DNA of 64,000 nt from Epiperipatus broadwayi. Lineage: Eukaryota; Onychophora; Udeonychophora; Euonychophora; Peripatidae. The stretch is taken from the NCBI GenBank assembly GCA_028023455.1, contig JAQFVV010000001.1, positions 21,707,401-21,771,400 of the forward strand, in the 5' to 3' direction. The first letter of the stretch is position 1; each line of letters begins with the position of its first letter. The position numbers were made by a program, and so were the translations under genes. Below are positions 13,206 to 24,960 of the stretch, piece after piece. The notes under the pieces were generated by a model, which did not search any database, was not told where the DNA came from, and saw nothing but the letters and a program-made list of their open reading frames with translations.

Positions 13206-13958
13206 ATTGATTTTATAATATTATAGTAAAAAGATAAACTCAGAATTAATGGTTCCAGGATCGATTCTCATCTGAGTAATACAAACTAAAATCAATCTCA
13301 CTTCAGTCAACTAAATGCAAAGTCATTCTTAAGTTTGAATATCATATGTCATCCTGAGAAACTGACATTATAGTTATTTATTTAGATGTTTGATCATAAA
13401 TACAAATGATTGTTTTTGTTGATATAATTGAATTTGATATTAATCTGCTTTATTTTTTTGAATAGCAATAACTTTGAATAACATTGAATTCTGCAATGAA
13501 TATTGGAAATTATATGAGTTTATATAAGTTTTGATTATAATTGTCATAGTGGAGCTAGTTATAAGTGATGAAAATAAAAATTTGAATCTCTAATAAAAGC
13601 TTTATAGCATTTTTAGTCTGAATTAAATTTTTAAAAAATAATTTATTGACTGCAGTTAATATAGCTTTTTTGGTCATTGGTTTAATATGTTACTCCGTAA
13701 TTATTGTATATACCATTAATATAGTTTATTTGAAAGTTTGTAATGATAGTATTTACTTGCATTTATATATTTGGCCATTTCTGCCATATGGAATTTATTT
13801 TTAAATGTTCCTAAAAAAATTCCAACTTTAATTATCTTTTCAAATACATTCATCTGTATTAATAGCAAGCCATTAATAGCACTCAGGATAGTATAAAACC
13901 AAATGTGTCAAATGATATTATTCTTTTTTTAAATGCTGGTTAGTCTGACAGCGACCAG
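13206..13958. other. Gene-free AT-rich region
   Basis: No coding signal. A short stretch at about 13248-13290 (GGTTCCAGGATCGATTCTC) resembles the B-box part of the tRNA-like elements at 13959 and 14485 and may be another remnant of that family. Confidence 0.6.
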
Positions 13959-14030
13959 GATAGCGTAGGAATTGAATCTTCATGAGTACTGAATTTAAGT
14001 TAATACTCTAGCCAATTAGGCTATTCTATC
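13959..14030 (-). mobile_element. tRNA-like SINE head (degenerate)
   Basis: Read on the minus strand, this is a 72-nt tRNA-like block. It has GATAG...CTATC ends that can pair as an acceptor stem, an A-box-like TAGCCTAATTGGCTAGAGTA with an AGCC/GGCT D-stem, and a B-box-like GATTCAATTCC at the expected distance. The T-stem is partly unpaired and no clean anticodon arm forms, so it is a tRNA-derived SINE or tRNA pseudogene and not a functional tRNA. A related block lies on the plus strand at 14485. Confidence 0.45.
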
Positions 14031-14484
14031 AAAGGCAACAGTCAATAAAAATTTCATATGTATCTATAATAACATAACAAGATGATAAAGAGTATTTTCC
14101 AAACATTACAAATTATCACAATAGTTTGAGAATTGTGGAATTATTTGACATTACCATGTGAGTACTTTTTAAATTTTCTTTTTTTTTTACTTTTTGATCA
14201 ATACTTATCCTTTCCAATCAAATATATAGTCATTGCAATAAAAGACAGAAATATCCCAAATAGTAGACCATGTATGTACCAATGAATATGTTTGATTGGG
14301 GAAAGAAACAATATTAGGACGGAATGGGAAAAGTTTTAAAAAAGAAAAATAATGGTAAGCACTGTATAAGTCTCAATCTACTGTGATAATTTATGGTGTT
14401 TATAAACATCTCACTAATTATTTCTTTAAAGAAAATGAGGACTTAGAAATTTATAAAAATTTCTATCAACTGGTGTCTTTGACA

Positions 14485-14563
14485 AGAATGAACTAGTTGG
14501 TTAGAAGATCTTCTTAAATTCAATATTTACAGATCTAAAAATTCCAGGTTTAATTCCTATACT
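14485..14563 (+). mobile_element. tRNA-like SINE head (degenerate)
   Basis: An A-box-like TAGTTGGTTAGA at 14494-14505 is followed 42 bp later by a B-box-like GGTTTAATTCC at 14547-14557. The spacer and 3' flank (CTTAAATTCA ... CCTATACTAATACTATCAC) resemble the element at 13959-14030 read on the minus strand. This suggests two copies of one tRNA-derived SINE family. No complete tRNA fold forms. Confidence 0.4.
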
Positions 14564-15139
14564 AATACTATCACTGGCAAGATCAGTAATACCTGAAGAA
14601 AAGAGTAAAATAATAATAGATAAATGTATTTGAAAAGTGCTTGAATTTTTTTAAAAGTCATTTGACACACTTAGTTCTGAATGATGGAAATAGTCCAAGA
14701 TATAATTACATATTATACATATGTGTATTTATTATATGAAGTTATCAATTACAATACAAAACAAAACATAAGATAATAAAGTAATATTTATATATTTATT
14801 TGGCATATGACTTTGAGTATTAACAAAATATAAAAATCCATAGAGATTCCAGCCAACAAATAGATTCACTAGTGATTTTATTAAGACCTTCAATTCTATC
14901 ATTGTTGCCATAGATTCAGTAGTTATCAACTACATGCTCCATGGCTCATATTTATTCACATATCCATAAATCAATGACTGTTATATTTTATTTGTAAGAC
15001 CTATGTGCATAGATTGTCTATCCATTAATTTCTTAATATCTCCAGTTTCATCAAAGAAGATTAAATCCAACTGTACTTATTGTTGGATATAAAAAAATTT
15101 ATTTAAACTTCATAGGAATTCCATTTTGTGCATAATTTT
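14564..15139. other. Gene-free AT-rich region
   Basis: This lies immediately downstream, in the element's sense, of the decayed LINE. It may contain its 3' untranslated tail, but nothing diagnostic is visible. Confidence 0.5.
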
Positions 15140-16830
15140 TTATTGTAAAGATTTAGTAGAACATCCAAAATGGGATCTTGATTTGAGATGAGTCTTAAAT
15201 TGTAAAACTATATCTTGAGTTATGAACAAGTCTGATCTGCTTAATAATTTTTTTATCCATTCCTGTAACTCAATTTTCTCTGTTAGCTGTGAGAGGAATA
15301 TTTTAAAAAATAACAAGCCATTGCAAAGGAGTATTATATTTAACAAAAGTATTCATAAATTTAGTGTGAACATTTTTTTTATTCACAGGGCTACTAAAGT
15401 AAAGAAACTTCCCACAAAGTATTTGCATTACAATTGGTAATGTCAACCATTTTTCCATAAAGATCATTCTAAAATTAATATTATATTACATTAGATAGGA
15501 GAATAAAATATCTTAGGATTATAATCTAAAGATATTCCTAAATAGCATAGGATAAGATTGTACTTTGGTCTATTGTTGCAAAAGTTTATTTTCAAGTTAT
15601 GATATTATTCCCTGATGTATAGATGAAAAATTGAGCATAATGTCTTCTTTATAGTTATAGTAAAACTCTAGTTTTTTTAAAAAAGATCATTTTTTTATCA
15701 TATTTTTATTGAGAGACTGGAAAGGATTGTTTTGTGAAGTCAATGTAATAGCATTAGCATAAATGATTATCTCCCATTCTATAATTGAAAAATATCTCAT
15801 AAATATATTAAACAAGGTGGAAGATTGTTCTATAAAATTCTGCATCTATTGTGATTACCATTTAATGTCATTTGAATTTTTCTATTGAAGATTATTTTAT
15901 CAAATAAATTAATGGATTTTTTGCATTAAACCCCTCAATGATTACAAGAATTCTATAATATATATGGTTATTAATTTTCAAATACTCTAATTTCATATTA
16001 CTTTTTAAATGTTAGGTGTCCCTCTAAGTATCTTTCTAAATATCTATTTTACAAAAATCAAATTAGTTTGAATTGAACTCATAGTTTAAATTTTTTGTCC
16101 CTTTTTCTGATTTAATGGTAATTTTTTCAACTTTTTCAAATGACCATTTTTTTTCTACTAATTGTATCTAATGGCAATAATAATAATAATTTTATTATAA
16201 GAACTGATTATAAATAAAAAAAATCAATTGAATCCAGTAGTTTTATTTCTTTATTTTTGTAATTTTATAATATTTTTATACTAACATTTTGGCATATATC
16301 ATCAATAATGCTTAGAATTAAAAAAAATCAAATTTCAAATTTGTATAATGTAGATCTTTTTTTTAGGAACAGTATGAGCTAGGACTTGTAGCATTTATGT
16401 GACTAAACCATATTGTAGACATTGAGAGTTAATAATTTTAGAAACTTTTTAAAATACCATTTTTCCAAATAAAAATCATAAATTGAAGTTATATCAATAA
16501 AGGTAAGATAATTTTTTTATTTATTTTGAAAATCTTTTTCAATAAAAATAAATTTTTTACTACAGCTTCTTCTTGGTTTAAACCCAGATGGTTTAAACCC
16601 AGACTAAAGATAGTTGTTCCTCAATAAATTAGTGGCAAGATTTAACTTTATTTTTTCAGAAAACTTGTAGGAACACACATAATAATGAAATAATGTTTAT
16701 TTTTTAGGTTGTTGGATTTATTTGGTTTTAAAATTCCTACAGTTTTAGCTTTTATACCAAATTTTTGGAATACCTATTTATGAATAATTTAACAAATATT
16801 TTTGTCAAATGCTTTATCACAATTTTTTAA
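15140..16830 (-). pseudogene. Decayed LINE (non-LTR retrotransposon) reverse transcriptase
   Basis: Read on the minus strand in several frames, the segment shows the ordered remains of a non-LTR reverse transcriptase. At 16710-16776 there is a trace of the 'IPKxW..AK..ILKPNK' block. At 16476-16503 motif A remains as FIDITSIYD (family F-V-D-L-x-x-A-Y-D). At 15818-15845 is NNLPP (family NGLPQGS, motif B), followed by LFNIFM. At 15731-15768 is IIIYANAITLTSQ, where YANA stands for the catalytic YADD. At 15276-15335 is TPLQWLVIF-stop-NIPL, matching the family's TPxPWLPVLSNI block. At 15165-15195 is LKSRSHFG. Stops and frameshifts are frequent, so it is long dead. The C-terminal blocks point to the jockey/CR1-like group and not to the RTE element at 34.7-38.0 kb. 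No endonuclease domain was found upstream. Confidence 0.65.
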
Positions 16831-17229
16831 AAACTTTGCAAATATGTAATCTTGTGCCTGGGTCCTTTCTCATTCAAAATAATTAAGATGAGATCAAATT
16901 CACCAACATATTAAAGGAATATTGTGAAAGAAAAAATTGCAATTCTGTTCTAATGGGGCTTTTTTCATTTTATTAATTTAGATTTGAAAGTCTGATATGG
17001 CATTAAAAACACTATTAGTTATTAAACCATTAAACATCATATGATCACCATTAACTATTTTTCATAACTATTAGTTATTACACTAATAGCTCTTTTATAA
17101 AAATTTTTACATTCGTAAGCTTTAATTAATTAAAAGTGGCATGACCTTACGACTAGATCTTGTAAAGTTTTGCTTCTCCTTAGTCTCTCTACTTTTTTTC
17201 TGGCATCATCTAGTAATTTTAAAAATTTA
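16831..17229. other. Gene-free spacer between two retroelement fossils
   Basis: AT-rich, without recognisable coding remains. Near 17031-17075 the sequence CATCATATGATCACCATTAAC resembles the start of the 445-bp unit (10566 onward), so a small piece of that family may be embedded here. Confidence 0.45.
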
Positions 17230-18105
17230 TAAACAATTTCTAAATTATTGGCAGACAGAAATTGGCTATAAAGAGTATTAAATTTACAAAAATAGAATTT
17301 GAAGATAAAATTAAATACAGAAATTTATATAGATAATGATAATAAAATTATATTAAAACATTTTATTAAAGAAGACAAGTTAAGAAAACTTATTTCTACA
17401 GATTCACAACAAGCATTGGTAGAAAAGATGGCAGTCATTAAAACAATTTTAAATATAGAAATAATATATATAATACAGATAAAAATGTAACTGATTTACA
17501 AAACAAATAATTTATTAAATTATATAAATATTATAAACATAACACTAACATTATTAAAAATATACTTTTTAATTTTAAAAAATATATATTAGACAATAAC
17601 ATTTCTATACAAAATGATTATAATGATGACAGTAACAATAGTTAAAATAAGAAATGGATCTAACTTTCATATTATCCCAAAATTTATAATACATTAACAA
17701 AAAATAAAAATTATATTGATAAGCATATAATTAATGAATAGTCAAATAGTAACAATCTGGATAAATTAGTATGTAATTATATATAAAATACAAAAATGAA
17801 TCATATACAAAATTAATTGTCACCATTGCAATATGATTTACTATGGTCATACAGAGAAATAGTTTAGAGGTAAGAGCCTAAGAACATAATTATGAAATTA
17901 ATAAGTGAGATAATAAATCTGCTTTATACATTCATTATTTAACATATGGTCATAAAACAGATGCTACAAAAAAATATTAAACCTTTAAATTACATTAAAC
18001 ATTCAAAAGAAGACAAATACATGAAATATATTACATTAAGCATAGCTTAAATAATTATAAGAATATTTATAAAACTACAATATATCAGTTAAAATTGACA
18101 ATTAT
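17230..18105 (+). pseudogene. Decayed Penelope-like element: RT C-terminus and GIY-YIG domain
   Basis: Reading through stops and at least three frame changes on the plus strand gives the 3' part of a Penelope-like element. First comes SIKFTKIEFED (17274-17306), matching the family's 'xFTxExE...LD' block. An 'HP..K..VIKTLLNR'-like stretch follows (about 17395-17460), then an Asn/Lys-rich linker. A GIY-YIG core begins at 17806: YKINCHHCNMIYYGHT, with the CxxC pair and the Y-x-G-x-T signature. Further on, DNKSALYIHYLTYGHKTD (17909-17962) and RRQIHEIYYIK (about 18005-18040) fit the SAL..H....H and R...E...I parts of these nuclease domains. Many stops are TAA or TAG where CAA or CAG would fit, as expected from C-to-T decay. 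The reverse transcriptase catalytic core was not found upstream. Confidence 0.6.
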
Positions 18106-18107
18106 AT

Positions 18108-18108
<1 letters not shown>

Positions 18109-18142
<34 letters not shown>

Positions 18143-18280
18143 TATTGTGTATATTGTTATAAATATAATCAATTCTTCAAAGTTATACAGGATCTCTACA
18201 AGAGGATTTTATTCTATTTTACTGGGTCTTTCTATCTGCAATAACTGGTTAACATTAATATATATATATATATATATATA
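18109..18280. repeat. Two (AT)n tracts flanking ~120 bp
   Basis: AT runs at 18109-18139 and 18258-18280 enclose unique sequence. The second run abuts the left end of copy A of the 3-kb duplication. Confidence 0.9.
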
Positions 18281-21277
18281 AGCAGTAAATCTTAGCTTAA
18301 GATTGTGCTTCATGTTTTTACCTACTAACCTGTGTTTAAATCCCTATTTCCCATCCCGCTCCTTTTGTTGTGTAAATATATTTCATGTATATATTTGAGA
18401 TGCGCGCCTAAATTATAAAATTTAATGTTTCAATAACATGTTTTAAAATTATTATTAATTTTTTTTATTAATTATTAGTTCTTTTTCATTAAAGTATTAT
18501 AGATGCAGTTCAAATATATACATAGGAGCAAAACTTACTAACAAAATATTGATGGTTTTAAATATTTATTATATGTCCTTTTTAGCTTTTTCTTTTTAAA
18601 TTGCTTGTTTTTCTGTTAAACTGTATATTTTTTATACAATCCAGTATGGAAGATGTGACTGTTGTTAATTGTCCAAAAATAATTAAAGGGAAATATTTTT
18701 TTAATTAAAGTTTTACTTAAAATAAATGGGATTAACTAGATTAAAGATTTTTTTTTGTTGAAAACATGTTGTCAAATCTATATCTAGTCTGGAAATAGAT
18801 TTGAATTTATTTTGGACATTATCTAACAATTGCATCTTTCAAAAACAAATGATAAGAGAAAAAGTATAAAATGACTGAATTTTGGAGAACGGATGAGATT
18901 AGCTGCTATTGAGAGAACTGATTATAAATGTATTACACGTCACTTGAAACTTAAATAATGTAGCAGTAAATCCATCACTTCTCGACCCTTTTGGGGTCAT
19001 CATCTTTCACAAATGTACCATCCTGCTGCCCAAGAGTGAAAAGCCTGACCTAAGAACTTCAGTGTGCATTTAATAGAAGCTTGCTGCCACAGGAGAACAT
19101 GCAATATTTTAAATTGAACTCTTAAAACTGCAAGGTAATTTTTCAAGCCGTCACCTCAAACTAAATCTAGCCTAAATAATCTATCAAGATCTCTTCTCAT
19201 GTATTCTTTAACTTTGCCTTTTATATATATATATATATATATAAGAGGCAAAATTAAATTTACATATATATATATATATATATATATATCTGTAAATGTA
19301 ATTTTGCTCTCAAATAATTTCTTTATATCTAATCCTATCTCATATGCTCTTAAATTTTTAATTTTGGTGCGGTCATTTATTTATATATATATTTATTATT
19401 TGATTTATATATCTGCTTGCTTATTAATATGTCAATCTAAAACAATCTGATGAATTGAATTTTCTAAAAATCCTTTCTATTTTTTTTTAAATAAACCTTC
19501 ACGAAGCAAGTTATAAACATCCATTTAAAACAATGCGTTATTAATTAATATACTCACCAGATTGTTTTTCGAGCCAACATTCTATTTATGTTTTAATATA
19601 TATATATGTTTAACTCTTGATTTTCTACTGGTGTAAATCCAGAACTTAAGCTAAGTAACACTTTGAAATCTTATAAAAATATTCTTTATTCATTTCTGAA
19701 AAGGTGACCGATTATTTGTTTTCTATATAACTGCTAATCTTACTTCATTTTTCATACTCTTAAAATTTCAAATCTTGGATTTAAATATTTCAGTTATTGT
19801 AAAATCAAGGAAGATGGGATTGTTTTATTTTAAATAGCAGAAAAAGGGATGGGGGAAAATCTTAATGTTTCTTTTGCTAAATAAAATCTTCAAGTATATT
19901 TTAAGTAAATGAAATGTAAATCTCTCTCTATATATATTATAATTGCATGGTGTATTATAGTATTCAAACAAGGGTCATTTATTTTTAAAGCAGTAAAATT
20001 TATTCAATGTTGTTAGAGACATGTATCATTACTGCGTTTCTGTCATTTAGCCTATCATCGTATATATATATATTACGTGCTTCTAATCTGGGGGTTACAA
20101 CAGGTTCGAACCCATAGATTTCTTCTCAAGTCTTCGTATAAAAATGCCTCTGGTGATGATTGCCTTAGTCTGGAACATGCTATGCCCTCCATCTCTTCAT
20201 ATAAAAAGGCCTCTGGTGGTGACCCCTAAGTTTGGCACATGCTATGCCCATCCATTTCATTTTTCATCCAGAAGTATAACCTTTTCCTTTTAGATATTTT
20301 TAGGCTATTATGTCAGCACCACAAACTTCTTCGTATTATTATTATTATTTCTTTTGCTTCATGCCCAGTTTTAATGCTCTAATATTAAAATTAAGCTTTG
20401 CTTAAAGATATATATAAATGCCAATTACTTCTATTTTATTAATTAAGTTTATTTCAATCATATACAATCCTACCTTCATAATTTATATATCTATTTAAGA
20501 GTATTTATGTGCCTTGGGAAAAATAAAGTGTTTGTCTTATTATTGTTAAATGATTTTCATTAAATATTTTGTCATAGTTTTAAATACAATCTTTTAACTG
20601 TCTTTTGTTTATTTTCACGATCTTAATGGTGTGAAAATAGTTTATATCATATGTATAATGAATTTCACAATGCTCCCCTAAATCATATGTTAGTCACCAC
20701 ATTTCAGAACCATAACCCAAAGCGTTAATAACAATTTTGTGTAACTTCTTTCTAATACTGATTGGCATCTTAATATTGGACCCACCAAAGATGTGTGTTT
20801 ATTTATAATATATCATTTAGTTAATAAAGAGCATATGAGAAATAATAGCATGAATGACACTATGTAATTATCTACCGCTTGCTCATTCACGCACATACTA
20901 ATGTACTTAATTTATAAATGTATAATAATTTGTCAGTATATTAAAATATATTATTGTCTAACTTATTTGAGTAGTTCAAATTCCTTTTTCCTCCACTTCC
21001 ACATATTACAATCATGCTTATGTATATTTTAATATAGTCATAGTTAATAGATGTCTCATTGTTTTGCTCAGCTTTGCTAGTCAGCTGGATTAAGATTAAT
21101 TCTCATGTGCCATCACTATTATGTTATTCATTAGGTGTTTGATTTGGGGCCTAGAGAGTGGGTTTGAATCCAGGCTGGTTCCTGACCTAAATCTTGGGCT
21201 TGACTGGGTTTGAAGTACATTTTGTGAGTTTCAGCTCATGTTAGATGGATAAACATGTTTTGACCAGCACATAGGAT
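18281..21277 (+). repeat. Segmental duplication copy A (uninterrupted, ~3.0 kb)
   Basis: This segment, from AGCAGTAAATCTTAGC to CAGCACATAGGAT, recurs in the same orientation at 22473-38503, where it is split by three insertions. By eye the first 950 bp differ from copy B at roughly 3% of positions. It contains a tandem pair at 20110-20265, a tRNA-like element at its right end, and an inverted repeat around an (AT)n core near 19240-19312 (GAGGCAAAATTAAATTTACA and GTAAATGTAATTTTGCTCTC). It has no coding region. Its value is as a stand-in for the pre-insertion state: the (AT)n site of the LTR element lies near 19220-19290, the solo-LTR site near 19597-19607, and the LINE site at 20757-20768. Confidence 0.9.
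20085..20265 (+). repeat. Tandem ~64-bp pair with B-box-like start
   Basis: GGTTCGAACCC at 20103-20113 matches a pol III B box. It is followed by two related units around TATAAAAATGCCTCTGG and TATAAAAAGGCCTCTGG, each ending near ACATGCTATGCCC. The same structure recurs in copy B at about 34065-34245. No A box was found, so this may be a truncated tRNA-derived repeat. Confidence 0.5.
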
Positions 21278-21370
21278 TTTTTTTTCGGGCTTGGCTTCCC
21301 AAGTGGGGCTTCGATATAAACACCCACATACCCTGAGTACTGAAGTCTGTTTATATGTATTTTTAAAAAA
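21071..21370 (+). mobile_element. tRNA-derived SINE-like element in copy A
   Basis: An A-box-like TAGTCAGCTGG at 21078-21088 and a clear B box GGTTTGAATCC at 21171-21181 are followed by a GC-richer body ending in a T-run and GCTTGGCTTCCCAAGTGGGG. The A-to-B distance is about 80 bp, longer than in a tRNA, so there is either an insertion or the A-box match is accidental. The copy in copy B (38291-38503) has GGTTCGAATTC as its B box and is cut off at CATAGGAT. The T-run and following 100 bp are seen only here. Confidence 0.45.
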
Positions 21371-22472
21371 AAAGTTGTAAGAGATATAGCTTTTCTTTTT
21401 TCCATGTTTGATATGTTTAAAATAATGTGTTCAAGGTGTAAAATTCACTGTTTAAAGTTAAAACCCATGTACTATAACCATAGTACAAATGTATTTTTTC
21501 TTCAATGTCATATATAAAGTTTTTTGTTCTTTGAGACATATATAAAAAAATGTGTAAATAAATCATAAATTATTTATCACTTTGTCTTAGCTGGCACCCT
21601 TATAAAAATAACTCAGAAAAAAAATTATTGAGAGCAAATTTTTTTTGGCTTAATGCTATGATGTATAAATTTTAAACATGTAATAACCAGACTATGAGTT
21701 TTCTTTTCAGATGTAAGGGTGCAACCAAGAGAAATTAAAAGAAATGGCTAGATTGGTATAAAATCTTAAATAAACCAATTTTTTTTTCAGCAAGCAAAAG
21801 CTAAATTTTCAGCTAAACTATAGTTGGGCAGTGTATATAGAAAGTGTGGGAGCAGTGAGTGGTTATGCAGGAGATGAGTTTTTTTTAAAAAAAGAAGAAG
21901 AAATATATGTATAAAAATTTTTTTTGCTAATTGAGTATATAATGTTTGTGTTTATTTTAAAAACAAAGTGAAAGAATTTAGCACATGTATGGATTTTTTT
22001 TCCTGTCTTTTCCAATAGTATGTAGTATTGTGTAGTGTATATAGAAGTGTATGTGTGTGTAAAATCTATGTACATGTATATGGTAGTGCTACGTATATAT
22101 GTACATAGGTGTGTATGTGCGATGTGTAGGAACAGATGTGTTTGAAAATCTTTATATGCTTTGCATTGCTATATATTTTCGTGGAAACCCATATGCCTGG
22201 AGAAATTGTGTTGTAGCCGAAGCATAGAAATTTTTTTTTTCAATATATAGATGTGAAAAAAAAAATATCTTTTTTCTGAATTAAACAGTTGAACAAATAT
22301 TCACATCCCCAAATGATATTTCATATATATAGTTTTATATAACAAGATTGTGTACTGAATTTTAAAATTGTTGTCATTCTTTTGGTCGTCACTTGAAAAC
22401 TCCTAGTCAAGGCATTTTTTTTTTTTAATGTTTTTGTTTTTTTTTTGTTTCATTGTATGTTCGGAGAAATGA
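21371..22472. other. Spacer between duplication copies, gene-free
   Basis: AT-rich with several T-runs and a TG/TA-rich stretch near 22030-22130. A 70-codon minus-strand frame at 21863-22075 is low-complexity and unconvincing. I see no repeats shared with the rest of the window. Confidence 0.6.
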
Positions 22473-23428
22473 AGCAGTAAATCTTAGCTTAAGATTGTGC
22501 TACATGTTTCTACCTACTAACCTGTGTTTAAATCTCTATTTCCCATCCCACTCCTTTTGTCATGTATATATATTTCATGTATATATTTGAGATGCATGCC
22601 TAAATTATAAAATTTAATGTTTCAATAACATGTTTTAAAATTATTATTAATTTTCTTTATTAATTATTAGTTCTTTTTTATTAAAGTATTATAGATGTGG
22701 CTCAAATATATACATAGGAGCAAAACTTACTAACAAAATATTGATGTTTTTAAATATTTATTATATGTCATTTTTAGCTTTTTCTTTTTAAATTGCTTGT
22801 TTTTCTATTAAACTGTATATTTTTTATAAAATCCAATATGGAAGATGTGACTGTTGTTAATTGTTCAAAAATAATTAAAGGGAGGTAATTTTTTAATTAA
22901 AGTTTTACTTAAAATAAATGGGATTAAGTAGATTAAAGATTTTCTTTTGTTGAAAACATGTTGTCAAATCTATTTCTAGTCTGGAAATAGATTTGAATTT
23001 ATTTTGGACATTATCTAACAATTGCATCTTTCAAAAACAACTGATAAGAGAAAAAGTATAAAATGACTGAATTTTGGAGAACGGATGAGATTAGCTGCTA
23101 TTGAGAGAACTGATTATAAACGTATTACACGTCACTTGAAACTTAAATAATGTAGCAGTAAATCCATCACTTCTCGACCCTTTTGGGGTCATCATCTTTC
23201 ATGGCCATACCATTCTGCTGCCCAAGAGTGAAAAGCCTGACCTAGGAACTTCAGTGTGCATTTAATAGAAGCTTGCTGCTACAGGAGAACATGCAATATT
23301 TTAAATTGAACTCTTAAAACTGCAAGGTAATTTTTCAAGCCGTCACCTCAAACTAAATCTAGCCTAAATAATCTATCAAGATCTCTTCTCATGTATTCTT
23401 TAACTTTGCCTTATATATATATATATAT
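22473..23428 (+). repeat. Duplication copy B, part 1
   Basis: Matches copy A from 18281 to the (AT)n tract near 19220 with about 3% differences by eye. It ends in ATATATAT where the 5' LTR (TGAAACAG...) begins. The copy resumes at 31267. Confidence 0.9.
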
Positions 23429-24170
23429 TGAAACAGATATTCTGTTCCTCATATAAATATTCAAAAGACCCCCCCCCCATTTAAAAACGTCTAGCGTGAT
23501 TCAGTCTAATTGGGAACGCAATAAATTTTGATTTGTTTAAAAAAAAAATTATATTTTTAATTTTGAGATTGATGAATTTGAATAAAGTGTTATATCGTCT
23601 TATTTTACTTTTTTTTTTATCTGTCTCAATAAAAAAAAAAGAAATTAATTATCCAATCATTAAAAAGAAAGAAAAAAGATACTTGAGTTAAACTGAGGCA
23701 GTATTCAAATTAGGCACGTCGTTAAAAAAAAAGAAAGGAACTTTCGTCTTACACAGAGAAGCAGAACATATTGAATTTTTCTTTTAAAAAAAGAAAGTGT
23801 ATTACTTAATCCTTTTGACAAATTAAAATATAGCTTTAACTAAACGTGAAAATGGAAAAAGAAAACTTTGCTAGAGGAATTATAATAATAATGGGGTAAT
23901 TTAGCGGCTTCACTCTCTCCACGCTGTGCCATGACTTTCCATCGATGAAATAACCCACCTTCTTTTGAGTAAATTAGACTGCAAAACTGGAAGGTAATTT
24001 TTATAAAATATTAAAACATATTTATCATACGTTATAAAGTGGAATTATGAAATAATTACATAGAATTTGTTTTGTAAAATATTAAAACATGTTTATCATA
24101 CGTTATAAAATGAAGTTATGAAATAGTTATACGCAAATTTATTTATAAAAATATTTGAACGTATTTACTA

Positions 24171-24960
24171 TATAAATTAGAAATGCTTTAATTACTAAAT
24201 GATAAATGCTCCACAAGCCAAACAGAGTTTATGTATATGAATATAGTTTTATATTTGGCTAAATTATAAATGCCTCAATTATCAAATGATAAATGCTTTA
24301 CAAACCAAGAATTGCTGAGTTCAAATGTCTACCAATCGGTAATAATTAATAAAATGATGAAATGCTGTATAAATCATAAATACTTGACTGCTTCTAAGCT
24401 TCTTATAATGTAACAGAGTTTATGTATAAGAATATACTTTTATATTTGGCTAAATTATAAATGCCTCAATTATCAAATGATAAATGCTCTACAAACCAAG
24501 AATTGCTGAGTTCAAATGTCTACCAATCGGTAATAATTCATAAAATGATGAAATGCTCTATAAATCATAAATACTTGACTGCTTCTAAGCTTCTTATAAT
24601 ATAACAGAGTTTATGTATAAGAATATACTTCTATATTTGGCTAAATTATAAATGCCTCAATTATCAAATGATAAATGCTCTACAAACCAAGAATTGTTGA
24701 GTTCAAATGTCTACCAATCGGTAATAATTAATAAAATGATGAAATGCTGTATAAATCATAAATACTTGACTGCTTCTAAGCTTCTTATAATGTAACAGAG
24801 TTTATGTATAAGAATATACTTTTATATTTGACTAAATTATAAATGCTTTAATTACCAAATGATGAATACTCCACAAACCAAGAATTGCTGAATTTAAATG
24901 TTTACCAATCAGTAATAATTCATAAGATAACGAAATGTTATATAAATCATAAATGGATTC
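24171..24960 (+). repeat. 191-bp tandem array in the 5' LTR
   Basis: The anchor ACAGAGTTTATGTATA occurs at 24222, 24413, 24604 and 24795, spaced exactly 191 bp. Units contain AAATGCCTCAATTATCAAATG and CTACCAATCGGTAATAATT; the first and last are partial and more diverged. Confidence 0.9.
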
